From contig NZ_JAJJMN010000001.1 of the NCBI RefSeq assembly GCF_020905335.1, forward strand, positions 434,001 through 498,000: a DNA stretch of 64,000 nucleotides, read 5' to 3'. Below, in pieces: positions 28,412 to 36,486 of this stretch (the first letter of the stretch is position 1; every line of letters begins with the position of its first letter). Position numbers and translations under genes: made by a program. The notes below the pieces were generated by a model, which saw nothing but the letters and a program-made list of their open reading frames with translations, was not told the DNA's origin and made no database searches. This DNA comes from Flavobacterium lipolyticum (GTDB taxonomy: Bacteria; Bacteroidota; Bacteroidia; Flavobacteriales; Flavobacteriaceae).

Positions 28412-28879
28412 TTATGGAAAGTAAATTTTCATGATAAATACAATACCATTATAAATCGTGTGTGCAATTAATGTTAATAAGAAAGAGTCTCTTACGCGAC
28501 TGCCCGTTACATACAAACAAGCTAATAACACCCCTGTAATAAAAGCAAATAAGAAATAATAAACATTATAAAGGTGCGTTGCGGCAAAAACCAAAGCAGA
28601 TATTAAGCAACAATATCGGAGCGCCATTTTTTGGCTTTTGCAAATTTCAATAACCGCATACTGGAACAAACAAGTCTCGAGAAGCGGGCCTACGATAACA
28701 AATAAAACCAGTTTTTCATTAATAGTGTAATTTTCATCAAAGCCTTTGTTTAAATCGCTAGTAAAGAACTTCGCAAGAACGCTAAAACTATAACTGTTCA
28801 AAAGGTTTATCAGAACTACAATTAATACCAATTGCCATTGTTGAAGACTCTTAATAATTTCTTTTATTTTTAATATCAT
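28412..28879 (-). CDS. CPBP-family intramembrane protease-like protein
   Basis: A 155-residue protein with about five membrane helices. It carries the spaced motifs of the CPBP (Abi/CAAX protease) family: GPLLETCLFQ (a one-Glu version of EExxxR), FAATHLYN (FxxxH) and LIAHTIYNG (HxxxN). The first motif is degenerate, so catalysis is uncertain. CPBP proteins are often found in bacteriocin loci, where they give immunity or process peptides. It lies between two 38-residue peptide paralogues, which fits such a role. Confidence 0.75.
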   Translation of the reverse strand: MILKIKEIIKSLQQWQLVLIVVLINLLNSYSFSVLAKFFTSDLNKGFDENYTINEKLVLFVIVGPLLETCLFQYAVIEICKSQKMALRYCCLISALVFAATHLYNVYYFLFAFITGVLLACLYVTGSRVRDSFLLTLIAHTIYNGIVFIMKIYFP

Positions 28880-29014
28880 ATGTTATTGTGTTCAATAAAG
28901 AGGCTGCTTTAAACAACCTCTTTAGATTTTACAATAGAATTTCTACATGGTACAAAATATAATAATCAATTTTTAAAACTGACATTATATCATATTTTAC
29001 TTTTGACCCCTAAT

Positions 29015-29131
29015 TTATCTGGCTAATGCTCTACCAAAAATCTCTCCTTTATTAAAGACATAAACTAAAAATAATAAGGTTGCAAAAATTGTAACCATAA
29101 TATAAAACGAATTACTTTTGAAAAATTTCAT
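29015..29131 (-). CDS. 38-residue membrane peptide, paralogue 2 (GEIFGRALAR tail)
   Basis: Encodes MKFFKSNSFY, a hydrophobic helix and FNKGEIFGRALAR. It begins 1 bp after the stop of the double-glycine precursor at 29133-29270, so the pair is translated together. Close similarity to 28238-28354 shows a duplication. The precursor-peptide coupling is the usual layout for a bacteriocin and its immunity partner, which is my preferred but unproven reading. Confidence 0.7.
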   Translation of the reverse strand: MKFFKSNSFYIMVTIFATLLFLVYVFNKGEIFGRALAR

Positions 29132-29132
29132 A

Positions 29133-29270
29133 TTATGCTTTTTCCGTTATATAACCGTATGCAACTCCAGCTGCCCAGGCTCCGGCAAACAGATAATAAA
29201 GAGGACCAAAACCTCCCTCCGTTTCTACTAATTCTTTTTCGTTTAATTCAATCAATTTTAAATTTTCCAT
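29133..29270 (-). CDS. Double-glycine bacteriocin-like precursor (45 residues)
   Basis: The leader MENLKLIELNEKELVETEGG has the usual hydrophobic-spaced residues (Leu4, Ile7, Leu9, Leu14) and ends in Gly-Gly, the C39 peptidase site. The core of 25 residues is hydrophobic and Gly/Ala-rich (FAGAWAAGVAYGYITEKA), like small two-peptide class II bacteriocins of the lactobin/cerein type. Export by the PCAT at 24168 is expected. It lies 18 bp after another precursor gene. Confidence 0.8.
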   Translation of the reverse strand: MENLKLIELNEKELVETEGGFGPLYYLFAGAWAAGVAYGYITEKA

Positions 29271-29288
29271 AATTTTAAGTTTTAAAAG

Positions 29289-29459
29289 TTAATATGCTTG
29301 AGCTAAATGTCTTCCAAAAGCCTCTCCCTTATCGAAAGCCCAAGCAAGACCTCCACCAAGTGCAATTCCAACTGCAACAATTTCCCCCCAAACACCGCCA
29401 TCAATTTCTTGTACTTCTTGAGCATTAAGCTCTACTAAATTCAATTTCTCTAAATTCAT
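29289..29459 (-). CDS. Double-glycine bacteriocin-like precursor (56 residues)
   Basis: The leader MNLEKLNLVELNAQEVQEID ends in Gly-Gly and is nearly identical to that of the peptide at 32277. The 34-residue core is VWGEIVAVGIALGGGLAWAF followed by DKGEAFGRHLAQAY. Gly-rich hydrophobic core and leader fit a class II bacteriocin. The tail resembles the end of the leaderless 38-residue peptides. It is first in a minus-strand unit, directly opposite the decayed regulator. Confidence 0.85.
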   Translation of the reverse strand: MNLEKLNLVELNAQEVQEIDGGVWGEIVAVGIALGGGLAWAFDKGEAFGRHLAQAY

Positions 29460-29835
29460 GATTTTTAATTTTAAAGTGTTAATTACTTATACGGCTTATT
29501 TTTCCGCATCCTTTTTTTTAGATTCATTACTTTTTGAATCATGGTATAGTAATGGCCAATTACATTTAAGAAAGTAATCTAATTCTTGCAGTGACGCCGA
29601 ACTGTAAAAAATGTCTCACTTTCTTGTTGCCAAAACTAGACAAACATACCAATGCTTACAAATGTTGCCTATCGAAATTCCTGAATTTCGATGTTGAATT
29701 CAGGAATCCTCTACAAAACAAACATTAAAACACTACAAGTCAACACATTATAAAACAGAGATCACACTAAGTTTTATTGGGTTCCATTTCAGCTTTTTAG
29801 CAATAAACTATGCTTTTGTAAGAAACCAAATAGTT
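29460..29835. repeat. Duplicated divergent promoter region, copy 1
   Basis: This stretch aligns over most of its length with 32412-32785 (for example gtaatggccaattacattta, gtaaaaaatgtctcacttt and gctttttagcaataaacta in both). It separates a double-glycine precursor from the decayed regulator. At 29671-29692 it holds a perfect inverted repeat, arms atcgaaattc and gaatttcgat around ct, which recurs exactly at 34539. Confidence 0.85.
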
Positions 29836-30417
29836 ATGATTTCTTATATGCACTACAATCTCAAAATTTTATTACTCTTTACTACCCTTCCATACGCACA
29901 AAATCTAAAAAAAACCTGCAAAACTTTCTTACAAAGAACTAAAAGAATCTTTCTCGAATAATCAGGGAAATAAAAAAAGACCGTTAGAATAGGCTAACAT
30001 CTATTTAAACAAAGCCAAAAGCGAAAACAATCCGATTGAAAAGGCAAGAGGCTCCTATATGCTTTCTTTATTATATACAGGAGAGTAGGCAATTTGTTAT
30101 TTAGACAGTGTAATTCACTATTCTAAAAATCTAAATGATATAAAGTATTCTGGTTATGCTTATTCCAGCAAAGTCCACGTATTAAAAGATCAGTCAAACT
30201 ATAAAGAAGCTATCCATAATTTTTTTGATTACTAAACGTATTGCCAAAAGAAATAATCCTGATTTTTATTATAAAATAAAGTTTTGATAGCGGTTTTAAG
30301 ATCTGAAGAATTGGGTGAAATAACCGAAGCTTTAAAACTATACACAGAAATATTTTAATTATAAAGGAAAAGAGATGCAAGCTCCAAAATACTCCTATGC
30401 CTATCAGGATACCAAGG
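29836..30417 (+). pseudogene. Decayed copy of the TPR-AraC regulator
   Basis: The start (MISYMHYNLKILLLFTTLPYA in one frame) and following DNA match the first 190 or so residues of the intact regulator at 32786, for example LSYKELKESF, ENNPIEKARGSYMLSLL and YSGYAYSSKVHVLKD, but frameshifts and stops (tag near 29993 and 30088, taa at 30233) break it. The match ends near 30417 (YAYQD), and an unrelated short frame follows, reading FEINTGKVKAVKFGIKN, perhaps the end of another lost gene. Antisense frames here are not genes. Confidence 0.85.
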
Positions 30418-30681
30418 TATGATGGAATCGACACTTTTGAAATAAATACAGGAAAAGTTAAAGCAGTTAAATTTGGAATCAAAAATATTGGTATTAATTA
30501 AAATTAGAATATTCATAATATCATTTTGATCAATATTTTCAAGTTTACTTTTCAGCGATTAATAGTTGTTTTAAATGATAGCCTCTTCCTCTCTATTGAA
30601 TAAGCAGAAATGTTATCACCAACCTTTTTAAATTATTTTTTTGAGATTACGTACTTTAAACTAAAATTCAAAATCCTTTAC

Positions 30682-31311
30682 TTAAAAAAGTTCCTTTTCT
30701 ATTCTAAAATATTCATCCTTTTTAAATTCTTTTATTTTTGTATTTTGGATCAAAAAAATACTTTTGCAGTCTTTATAGAGAATCTCAAGAATATGTGAGG
30801 AAATAAAAACAATTTTTGTCTTTGAAAGTTCTCGAATATAAGTCATTAATAAATAATTTGACTCTAAATCAAGACCATTAAAAGGCTCATCCAAAATATA
30901 AATCAAAAATTCTTTTTGAAAAACAGCATTTAAATAGGTCTTTTTTTTCATACCTGTAGAAAACTCCTTTATCAATTGATTTTCAGGAACCTCAAATAGT
31001 AAATGCGATTTTGTTTTTTTTAGATCTAATAAATGAATATAAAAATCATAAAATTCGTTTGCTGTTAGCTCAGAATAAATTGTGGGTTCAGTAGGAACCC
31101 AAGCTACATTTTGCAATAAAACTTTATTTTCACCAATAGTACAATTTCCCTGAAATTTTTCTAATCCGACCAAACATTTAAATAGTGTGGTTTTCCCCTC
31201 ACCATTTTTTCCAATAATGCCATAAATTCCCGGGCTATCAATATTGATATTTATATCTTGCAATACAATCTTATCATTATACTTTTTTTGATTGATATTT
31301 ATAATCAACAT
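30682..31311 (-). CDS. ABC transporter ATPase subunit, probable peptide self-protection
   Basis: A 209-residue ATPase with Walker A GKNGEGKTT, a slightly altered signature FSTGMKKK, Walker B LIYILDEPFNGLD and the H-loop SSHIL. The size and single domain fit ABC-2-type exporters. It overlaps the start of the permease gene by 7 bp, so the two form one transporter. Placed after the double-glycine precursor at 32277, it is likely an immunity exporter similar in role to LanFEG systems. Confidence 0.85.
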   Translation of the reverse strand: MLIININQKKYNDKIVLQDININIDSPGIYGIIGKNGEGKTTLFKCLVGLEKFQGNCTIGENKVLLQNVAWVPTEPTIYSELTANEFYDFYIHLLDLKKTKSHLLFEVPENQLIKEFSTGMKKKTYLNAVFQKEFLIYILDEPFNGLDLESNYLLMTYIRELSKTKIVFISSHILEILYKDCKSIFLIQNTKIKEFKKDEYFRIEKELF

Positions 31312-32207
31312 AGTTTTAAATCGTTTAAGGTTTTGATAGCTTTTTTATACCATAAAGGAATAGTAAGTAAAGGAATTCCGTATAACAAAATAATTAACGC
31401 AATAAACAATACAAAGACAATTTGTTGCAAATAACTATTATTGAAATAGATATATCTTAATAACACATTGATCAAAGGAGGAATGAAGACAAACAAGAGG
31501 AATACTATTTTCTCAAATTGCAGAAAAAAGCATAATACTATCACAACTGGAATTAATAAGTAAATCGTGTTAATAACTGAATTTTTAAATTGATTCAGCA
31601 AATACTTTCTAGCTTCAAAAGGATTTAACTTTATTTCGCTTATTTTTTCCCGCTCAAATGAAGGAATACATGCTATTAGTGATAAAATTAAATAGCTTAT
31701 GAATATAAGATTTTCATTTTTATACTTTACAGCAACGAAAATTAAAAATACTAGAATAAGGAAAAGATAAACAAGTCTGTATTTTCTGAAACTAATATGC
31801 CAAAAAATATTAAAGGTCTGAAACGGATAAGGGATTATTTTTAAATTGAATTTAGGCAAGCTGATTAAAACAATTTTAAATAATAGAATCGATATAATAA
31901 GGATGAATTCCTTTTTAAACAATAAAACAAAATAAAATGGTAACGAGTAAATAAAATACTCTGTAAACAATAGTAATTTGTAGTCTTTTCTAGTTTTTAA
32001 AAATTCTATATCAGACCTTTGTAAATGATAAACTATAATATCTAGAAATAAAAAAAGAATGTATTTGCGAAAAGATTCAGAATTTTCATAAACTAAGAAT
32101 ATAGCTATGAAATAAAAAAAAACTATTAGAAATATGGCAATAGTATCATTTTTAGAAACTAATTTTCTAAAACGAACAAGAAGTAAATATTGTAAAATGG
32201 TACGCAA
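31305..32207 (-). CDS. ABC-2-like permease of the self-protection exporter
   Basis: A 300-residue, very hydrophobic protein with about eight membrane helices and strongly basic loops. No conserved motif is visible beyond its hydrophobicity; the assignment rests on the 7-bp overlap with the ATPase gene. Codon use is very AT-rich, like the other genes of this locus. It lies 70 bp downstream of the precursor gene at 32277 on the same strand. Confidence 0.7.
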   Translation of the reverse strand: MRTILQYLLLVRFRKLVSKNDTIAIFLIVFFYFIAIFLVYENSESFRKYILFLFLDIIVYHLQRSDIEFLKTRKDYKLLLFTEYFIYSLPFYFVLLFKKEFILIISILLFKIVLISLPKFNLKIIPYPFQTFNIFWHISFRKYRLVYLFLILVFLIFVAVKYKNENLIFISYLILSLIACIPSFEREKISEIKLNPFEARKYLLNQFKNSVINTIYLLIPVVIVLCFFLQFEKIVFLLFVFIPPLINVLLRYIYFNNSYLQQIVFVLFIALIILLYGIPLLTIPLWYKKAIKTLNDLKLC

Positions 32208-32276
32208 TATGTTTTTTTTTAATCTGAATATTATAAATATGTACCAAGCGTATTTCTACACTTGGCACAATTAAGC

Positions 32277-32411
32277 TTAATATGCCTTATGAGTACCGTA
32301 AGGACCTAATAAATACCACGCAACTACAATTGCCAAAGGTAAAAATCCACCCTCAACTTCTTGCACTTCCTGAGCATTAAGCTCTACCAAATTTAAATTT
32401 TCTAAATTCAT
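32277..32411 (-). CDS. Double-glycine bacteriocin-like precursor (44 residues)
   Basis: The leader MNLENLNLVELNAQEVQEVE ends in Gly-Gly and differs from the 29289 leader at only a few sites. The 22-residue core FLPLAIVVAWYLLGPYGTHK ends in AY, hydrophobic but unrelated to the other cores. The conserved leader with variable core is what one expects for several peptides feeding one C39 exporter. It heads the unit carrying the ABC permease and ATPase and is divergent from the intact regulator. Confidence 0.85.
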   Translation of the reverse strand: MNLENLNLVELNAQEVQEVEGGFLPLAIVVAWYLLGPYGTHKAY

Positions 32412-32785
32412 TATTTTATGTTTTTAAAGTGTTTAATAATTGTGCGGTTTATTTTTTCCGCAATATTCAGTTTTTTTTTAGATTCATTAACTCTTGAATC
32501 ATCGTATTGTAATGGCCAATTACATTTAAGAAAATAATCTAATTCTTGCAGTGACGTCTTACTGTAAAAAATGTCTCACTTTCTTATTGCCAAAACTAGG
32601 CAAACATACTAATGCTTACAAACGTTGCCTATCGAAATTCAGGAATCCCGATACTGAATTCAGGAATTCTGCCCAAAAACAATCTTAAACTACTAAAAAT
32701 CAATACGTTAAATAAATTTAATTTTATTACGTTTCATTTTAGCTTTTTAGCAATAAACTATACTTTTGTAAGAAATCAAATAGTT
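32412..32785. repeat. Duplicated divergent promoter region, copy 2
   Basis: Counterpart of 29460-29835, between a precursor and the intact regulator. Here the inverted repeat seen in copy 1 has diverged: atcgaaattcaggaatcccg is followed by a second half gaattcaggaattc (32649-32662). Confidence 0.8.
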
Positions 32786-34531
32786 ATGATTCCTTATATG
32801 CGCTACAATCTTAATTTTTTATTACTCTTTACTGCTCTCTTATGTGCACAAAATCCTAAAAAAGCCACAGTAGGACTTTCTTACAAAGAACTTAAAGACA
32901 CATTTTGGAATAACGAAGGAAATAAAAAAAAGCAGTTCGAGTATGCTAATGCTTTTTATAACAAAGCAAAAAGCGAAAATAATCCCATTGAAAAAGCAAG
33001 AGGTGCTTATTTGATTTCATTAATATCAACTAACGAAGTAGCAATAAAATATTTAGACAGCTCCATTTCATACAGCAAAAATTTAAACGATTCAAAGTAT
33101 CCTGCTTATGCTTATTCCAGCAAAGCCTATGTATTAAAGTCTCAGTCAAAATATAAAGAAGCTATCGATAATTTCCTAATTGCAGAAAGTATTGCAAAAA
33201 AAAATAATCCCGACTTTTATTATGAAGTAAAATTTTCGATAGCGGTTTTAAGATCTGAAGAATTAGGTGAAATAAGCGAAGCATTACAACTATACAAAGA
33301 GTGTTTCGGTTATTACAAAGGAAAAGATGTGAAAAATCAAAAATATTCCTACGCCTATCAGGATGTTTTATTTGCATTAGCTGATGCTTATAAGGCTCTA
33401 CATCAAACAGACTCTGCAACTTACTACAATAAATTAGGATATCGGGAATCAAAACTCACCAAAGATTATGGGTATAATGCCCTTTTTGTGTTAAATGAAG
33501 GAGCTAATTTTGTAGAAAAGAAAATATACAAAACAGCTATAGACAGTATCAATAAAGCTTTACCACAAGTAATTTACGATAAAGACACAGGAAACACTTT
33601 AGCGGCTTATTATTATTTAGGTAAGGCCTATGATGGGTTAGGAAAAAAGGAGCTGGCCGTTGAAAATTTTGTAAAAGTAGATTCCATTTATGACAAAACA
33701 AAAAAAATTACGCCAGAGTTTACAAGTGGGTATCTTTATTTGATTTCTTACTTTAAAAACAAAAAAGATAAAGAAAATCAATTAAAGTACCTTACACAAT
33801 ACATGCATATTGACAGTGTTCTACAAACCAATTATAAAGAACTCACTAAAAAACTGCAAAAAGAATACGATACTCCCAATTTAATTTTAGAAAAAGAGAA
33901 CCTGATACGATCACTTACCAACGATCAGACCAAATCGTATTGGAGTATTGGTTTATTATTTCTATTGGTAATTATCGCAATAAGTTTTGGAGCCTATCAA
34001 TATCGTATCAAAAAGAGACAGTCCTCTCAATTTGAAAAAATAATGGCCAAATCAACTGATAATGAGATACAAACCGTTGAAATGAATAAAAAAGAAATCA
34101 ATACAGCTAAATCCGGAGTCGAAAATATTGGCATCAATGAAGAACTAGTTGAACAGATATTAAAAAAGCTAACTCACTTTGAACTAACCAAAGGATACTT
34201 ATTATCAAACATTACCGTTCAGTCCTTATCTGATACTTTTGAAACGAATAGTAAATACGTATCTAAAGTAGTCAATACCTATAAGGAAAAAACTTTTATA
34301 CAATATATTAATGATCTAAGAATCGAACATGCTTTAGAATCTTTAAAAGAAGATCCTAAATTACAGAAATACACCATTCAGGCATTAGCTATTGAGTTCG
34401 GTTTTAATAATGCGGAATCATTTTCAACTGCGTTTTATAAAAAAACCGGCATCAAACCGGTTTACTTTATCAAACAATTAGAAGAATTAAGAAAAAAACA
34501 CAACCACTTATTAATCAATATTAATCAGTAG
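32786..34531 (+). CDS. TPR-containing membrane AraC-family regulator
   Basis: The start at 32786 (MIPYMRYNLNFLL) is chosen because it opens a signal-anchor ending LLCAQ; the longer frame upstream covers the duplicated promoter. The 581-residue product has TPR-like helix repeats (about 30-370), one membrane helix (about 390-412, SIGLLFLLVIIAISFGAYQY) and a C-terminal AraC helix-turn-helix (about 460-575, IQALAIEFGFNNAESFSTAF). The TPR part would sit outside the inner membrane and the DNA-binding part inside, so an extracytoplasmic cue, possibly a peptide, could be relayed directly to the promoter. It is flanked by two peptide systems. Confidence 0.85.
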   Translation: MIPYMRYNLNFLLLFTALLCAQNPKKATVGLSYKELKDTFWNNEGNKKKQFEYANAFYNKAKSENNPIEKARGAYLISLISTNEVAIKYLDSSISYSKNLNDSKYPAYAYSSKAYVLKSQSKYKEAIDNFLIAESIAKKNNPDFYYEVKFSIAVLRSEELGEISEALQLYKECFGYYKGKDVKNQKYSYAYQDVLFALADAYKALHQTDSATYYNKLGYRESKLTKDYGYNALFVLNEGANFVEKKIYKTAIDSINKALPQVIYDKDTGNTLAAYYYLGKAYDGLGKKELAVENFVKVDSIYDKTKKITPEFTSGYLYLISYFKNKKDKENQLKYLTQYMHIDSVLQTNYKELTKKLQKEYDTPNLILEKENLIRSLTNDQTKSYWSIGLLFLLVIIAISFGAYQYRIKKRQSSQFEKIMAKSTDNEIQTVEMNKKEINTAKSGVENIGINEELVEQILKKLTHFELTKGYLLSNITVQSLSDTFETNSKYVSKVVNTYKEKTFIQYINDLRIEHALESLKEDPKLQKYTIQALAIEFGFNNAESFSTAFYKKTGIKPVYFIKQLEELRKKHNHLLININQ

Positions 34532-34538
34532 ATTTAAT

Positions 34539-34560
34539 ATCGAAATTCCTGAATTTCGAT
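34539..34560. promoter_or_regulatory. Inverted repeat shared with the regulator promoter region
   Basis: Arms atcgaaattc and gaatttcgat around ct, identical to 29671-29692. It begins 8 bp past the regulator stop and lies upstream of the precursor promoter. It could be an operator or, with the gttttttg that follows, a terminator. Confidence 0.55.
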
Positions 34561-34602
34561 AAATAGTTTTTTGTATTAGACATTATCTTTTCTGACAAAA
34601 TT

Positions 34603-34610
34603 TATATTTG
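34603..34610 (+). promoter_or_regulatory. Candidate -7 box for the lanthipeptide-like operon
   Basis: TATATTTG fits TAnnTTTG and lies 27 bp ahead of the precursor ATG. No clear -33 box at the usual spacing is visible, which would suit activator control. Confidence 0.5.
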
Positions 34611-34636
34611 CAGTACAACTATTAAAAAGAGCAAAA

Positions 34637-34798
34637 ATGAAAATTGAGACAACTAAAAAAGATAGTAAAAAATTCGATTTAGAAAAAATGGAATTTGCAA
34701 AATTAAAGAATATGTATTTGATTATTGGCGGGGGTGACGATCCAGATACAGGTACAGGAACTAGTCGTCGTTGCGATCCTAAAAAAAAGCAAGATTAA
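34637..34798 (+). CDS. RiPP precursor peptide with GGG leader end (53 residues)
   Basis: Too short for routine gene calling, but well placed. The leader carries FDLEKMEFAKLKNM, the hydrophobic-charged pattern of Bacteroidota class-I lanthipeptide-like precursors, and ends IIGGG. The core after Gly33 is DDPDTGTGTSRRCDPKKKQD: three Thr, one Ser and a single Cys (Cys46), with Ser43-Arg-Arg-Cys46 spaced for one small thioether ring. It is 11 bp ahead of two subtilases and a split dehydratase on the same strand. The leader shares only the Gly-Gly end with the minus-strand precursors. Confidence 0.85.
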   Translation: MKIETTKKDSKKFDLEKMEFAKLKNMYLIIGGGDDPDTGTGTSRRCDPKKKQD

Positions 34799-34809
34799 CC
34801 AAACTCATA

Positions 34810-36486
34810 ATGAAATATATATATATCATCTGTTCTCTTTTTCTTATATTATCTGGATGTAAACCTTCAAAAATTACGATCAATTCGAAAAAACCAAAAG
34901 ATTCGAAAGAAACTTGGTACACCAAAGATTATAAAATAGATACTGTACCTGGAATTTCGCTAGATAAATGGTACATTCAAAATAAAAAGAAACCTAAAAA
35001 TACAGTTATCGTTGCTGTAATTGATACACAGATTGACAAGAATCATGAGGATTTGAAAGAAAAAATTTGGACAAATACAAAAGAAATACCCGACAATAAC
35101 CTTGACGACGACCATAATGGATACGTAGACGATACGCAGGGGTGGAATTTTGCTGCAAAAAAAGACAGTTATGTTGTTTGGGGAAATTTTGAATATATCA
35201 GGTTAATAAGAGAATTTAAAAACAAGTTCGAAAATAAGACAGAAAACAGCATTTCAAAAAGTGACTTATCTGATTATAAAGAATATTTTCGGGCGAAAAA
35301 AAAGTTGGAAGAAGAATTGAGTTATTATCAAAATAGATTAAAATCTTTAGAATATAGTACTAAAATTTTTCCCGTTGCGAAAGACAGCTTGAAACACTAT
35401 TTTCCAAAAGAGGATTATACTTTTGAACAACTGGACAGTTTGTACAAGATTTATAAAATAAATGATAAAACCTTTCGCCAGCGAAGAGAAAATGATGACC
35501 GAGATCTGGGAGCAATGATTGGTTTTCTGATGTTTAGACTGGAGTCATATGAAACTACATTATCCGAGGTTATCGAGAGTAAAATACAAACCGATTCCAT
35601 TGTTAATAAAAATCTGAATATCAATTTTGATGAAAGAAAGTTTATTGGAGACAATCCAAACATATTAGATAAAGGCTATGGTAGCAAGTATATAAGCATT
35701 TCTAAAGCAGGACACAGATCTTTTCAGGATCATAATACAAAAGTTTCAGGGATTATTGCCGCTGACAGAAACAACAATCTGGGAATTAAAGGGATTGCAG
35801 AAAATGTAAAAATTATGCCACTTACTATTTCTTATTCGGGAGATGAACACGATAAAGATATTGCAATGGCTATCTATTATGCTGTTGACAATGGTGCAAA
35901 AGTGATAAATATGTCTTTTATAAAAGAATTTTCGTTAAGGCAAAAATGGGTCACTGAAGCTTTTAAATATGCTGAAAAACATAATGTTTTACTGGTACAT
36001 ATTGCCGGAAATGACGCTTCTGATGTTGATAAAAATCCTGCTTATCCTAGTGATGTTAATTTTGATGGCACGCCTGAAATTTGTCATAACTTCATTAATG
36101 TAGGCTCCACAACAAATAAGTTAAATGAGAATTTTGTTTCTGTTTTTTCTAATTACGGTAAGTATAATGTTGATCTCTTTGCTCCCGGAAACGAAATTTA
36201 CACCACTGCAGCTGGCAATACCTATAAATTTGATTCAGGGACTTCATTAGCAGCTCCAATGGTTTCAGGAACAGCAGCACTTATGTGGTCCTATTATCCT
36301 AAACTTACTGCTGCTGAGGTAAAACAAATTATACTAGATTCGGGAACGGCTTATGATATCGAAGTTATTGTTCCTGGTACAGAAGACAAAAAACTTCCTT
36401 TTTCACAATTGTCTAAATCAGGTAAGGTTTTAAATGTTTACAATGCTATGAAACTTGCTGAAAAAATCAGTAAAAACAAAAAATGA
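34810..36486 (+). CDS. Lipoprotein subtilase (S8), first of a tandem pair
   Basis: A 558-residue S8 serine peptidase with a lipobox ending LSGC. The triad is Asp72 (VAVIDTQID), His308 (DHNTKVSG) and Ser479 (SGTSLAAPM), with Asn401 (AGND) as oxyanion residue. About 200 residues separate Asp and His, far more than usual, including DDDHNGYVDDTQGWNF and a charged helical stretch. As a lipoprotein it acts outside the cytoplasm. Position right after the precursor gene suggests leader or product cleavage, like LanP in lanthipeptide loci. It overlaps the next gene by 4 bp. Confidence 0.88.
   Translation: MKYIYIICSLFLILSGCKPSKITINSKKPKDSKETWYTKDYKIDTVPGISLDKWYIQNKKKPKNTVIVAVIDTQIDKNHEDLKEKIWTNTKEIPDNNLDDDHNGYVDDTQGWNFAAKKDSYVVWGNFEYIRLIREFKNKFENKTENSISKSDLSDYKEYFRAKKKLEEELSYYQNRLKSLEYSTKIFPVAKDSLKHYFPKEDYTFEQLDSLYKIYKINDKTFRQRRENDDRDLGAMIGFLMFRLESYETTLSEVIESKIQTDSIVNKNLNINFDERKFIGDNPNILDKGYGSKYISISKAGHRSFQDHNTKVSGIIAADRNNNLGIKGIAENVKIMPLTISYSGDEHDKDIAMAIYYAVDNGAKVINMSFIKEFSLRQKWVTEAFKYAEKHNVLLVHIAGNDASDVDKNPAYPSDVNFDGTPEICHNFINVGSTTNKLNENFVSVFSNYGKYNVDLFAPGNEIYTTAAGNTYKFDSGTSLAAPMVSGTAALMWSYYPKLTAAEVKQIILDSGTAYDIEVIVPGTEDKKLPFSQLSKSGKVLNVYNAMKLAEKISKNKK

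Noticed and set aside
30210..30482. 90-codon open frame on the minus strand
   Set aside because: It is antisense to the decayed regulator and has no ribosome-binding context or family likeness; a similar antisense frame exists over the intact copy.
32612..32785. N-terminal extension of the TPR-AraC regulator
   Set aside because: The stretch is part of the duplicated intergenic region and precedes a signal-anchor that needs to be N-terminal.
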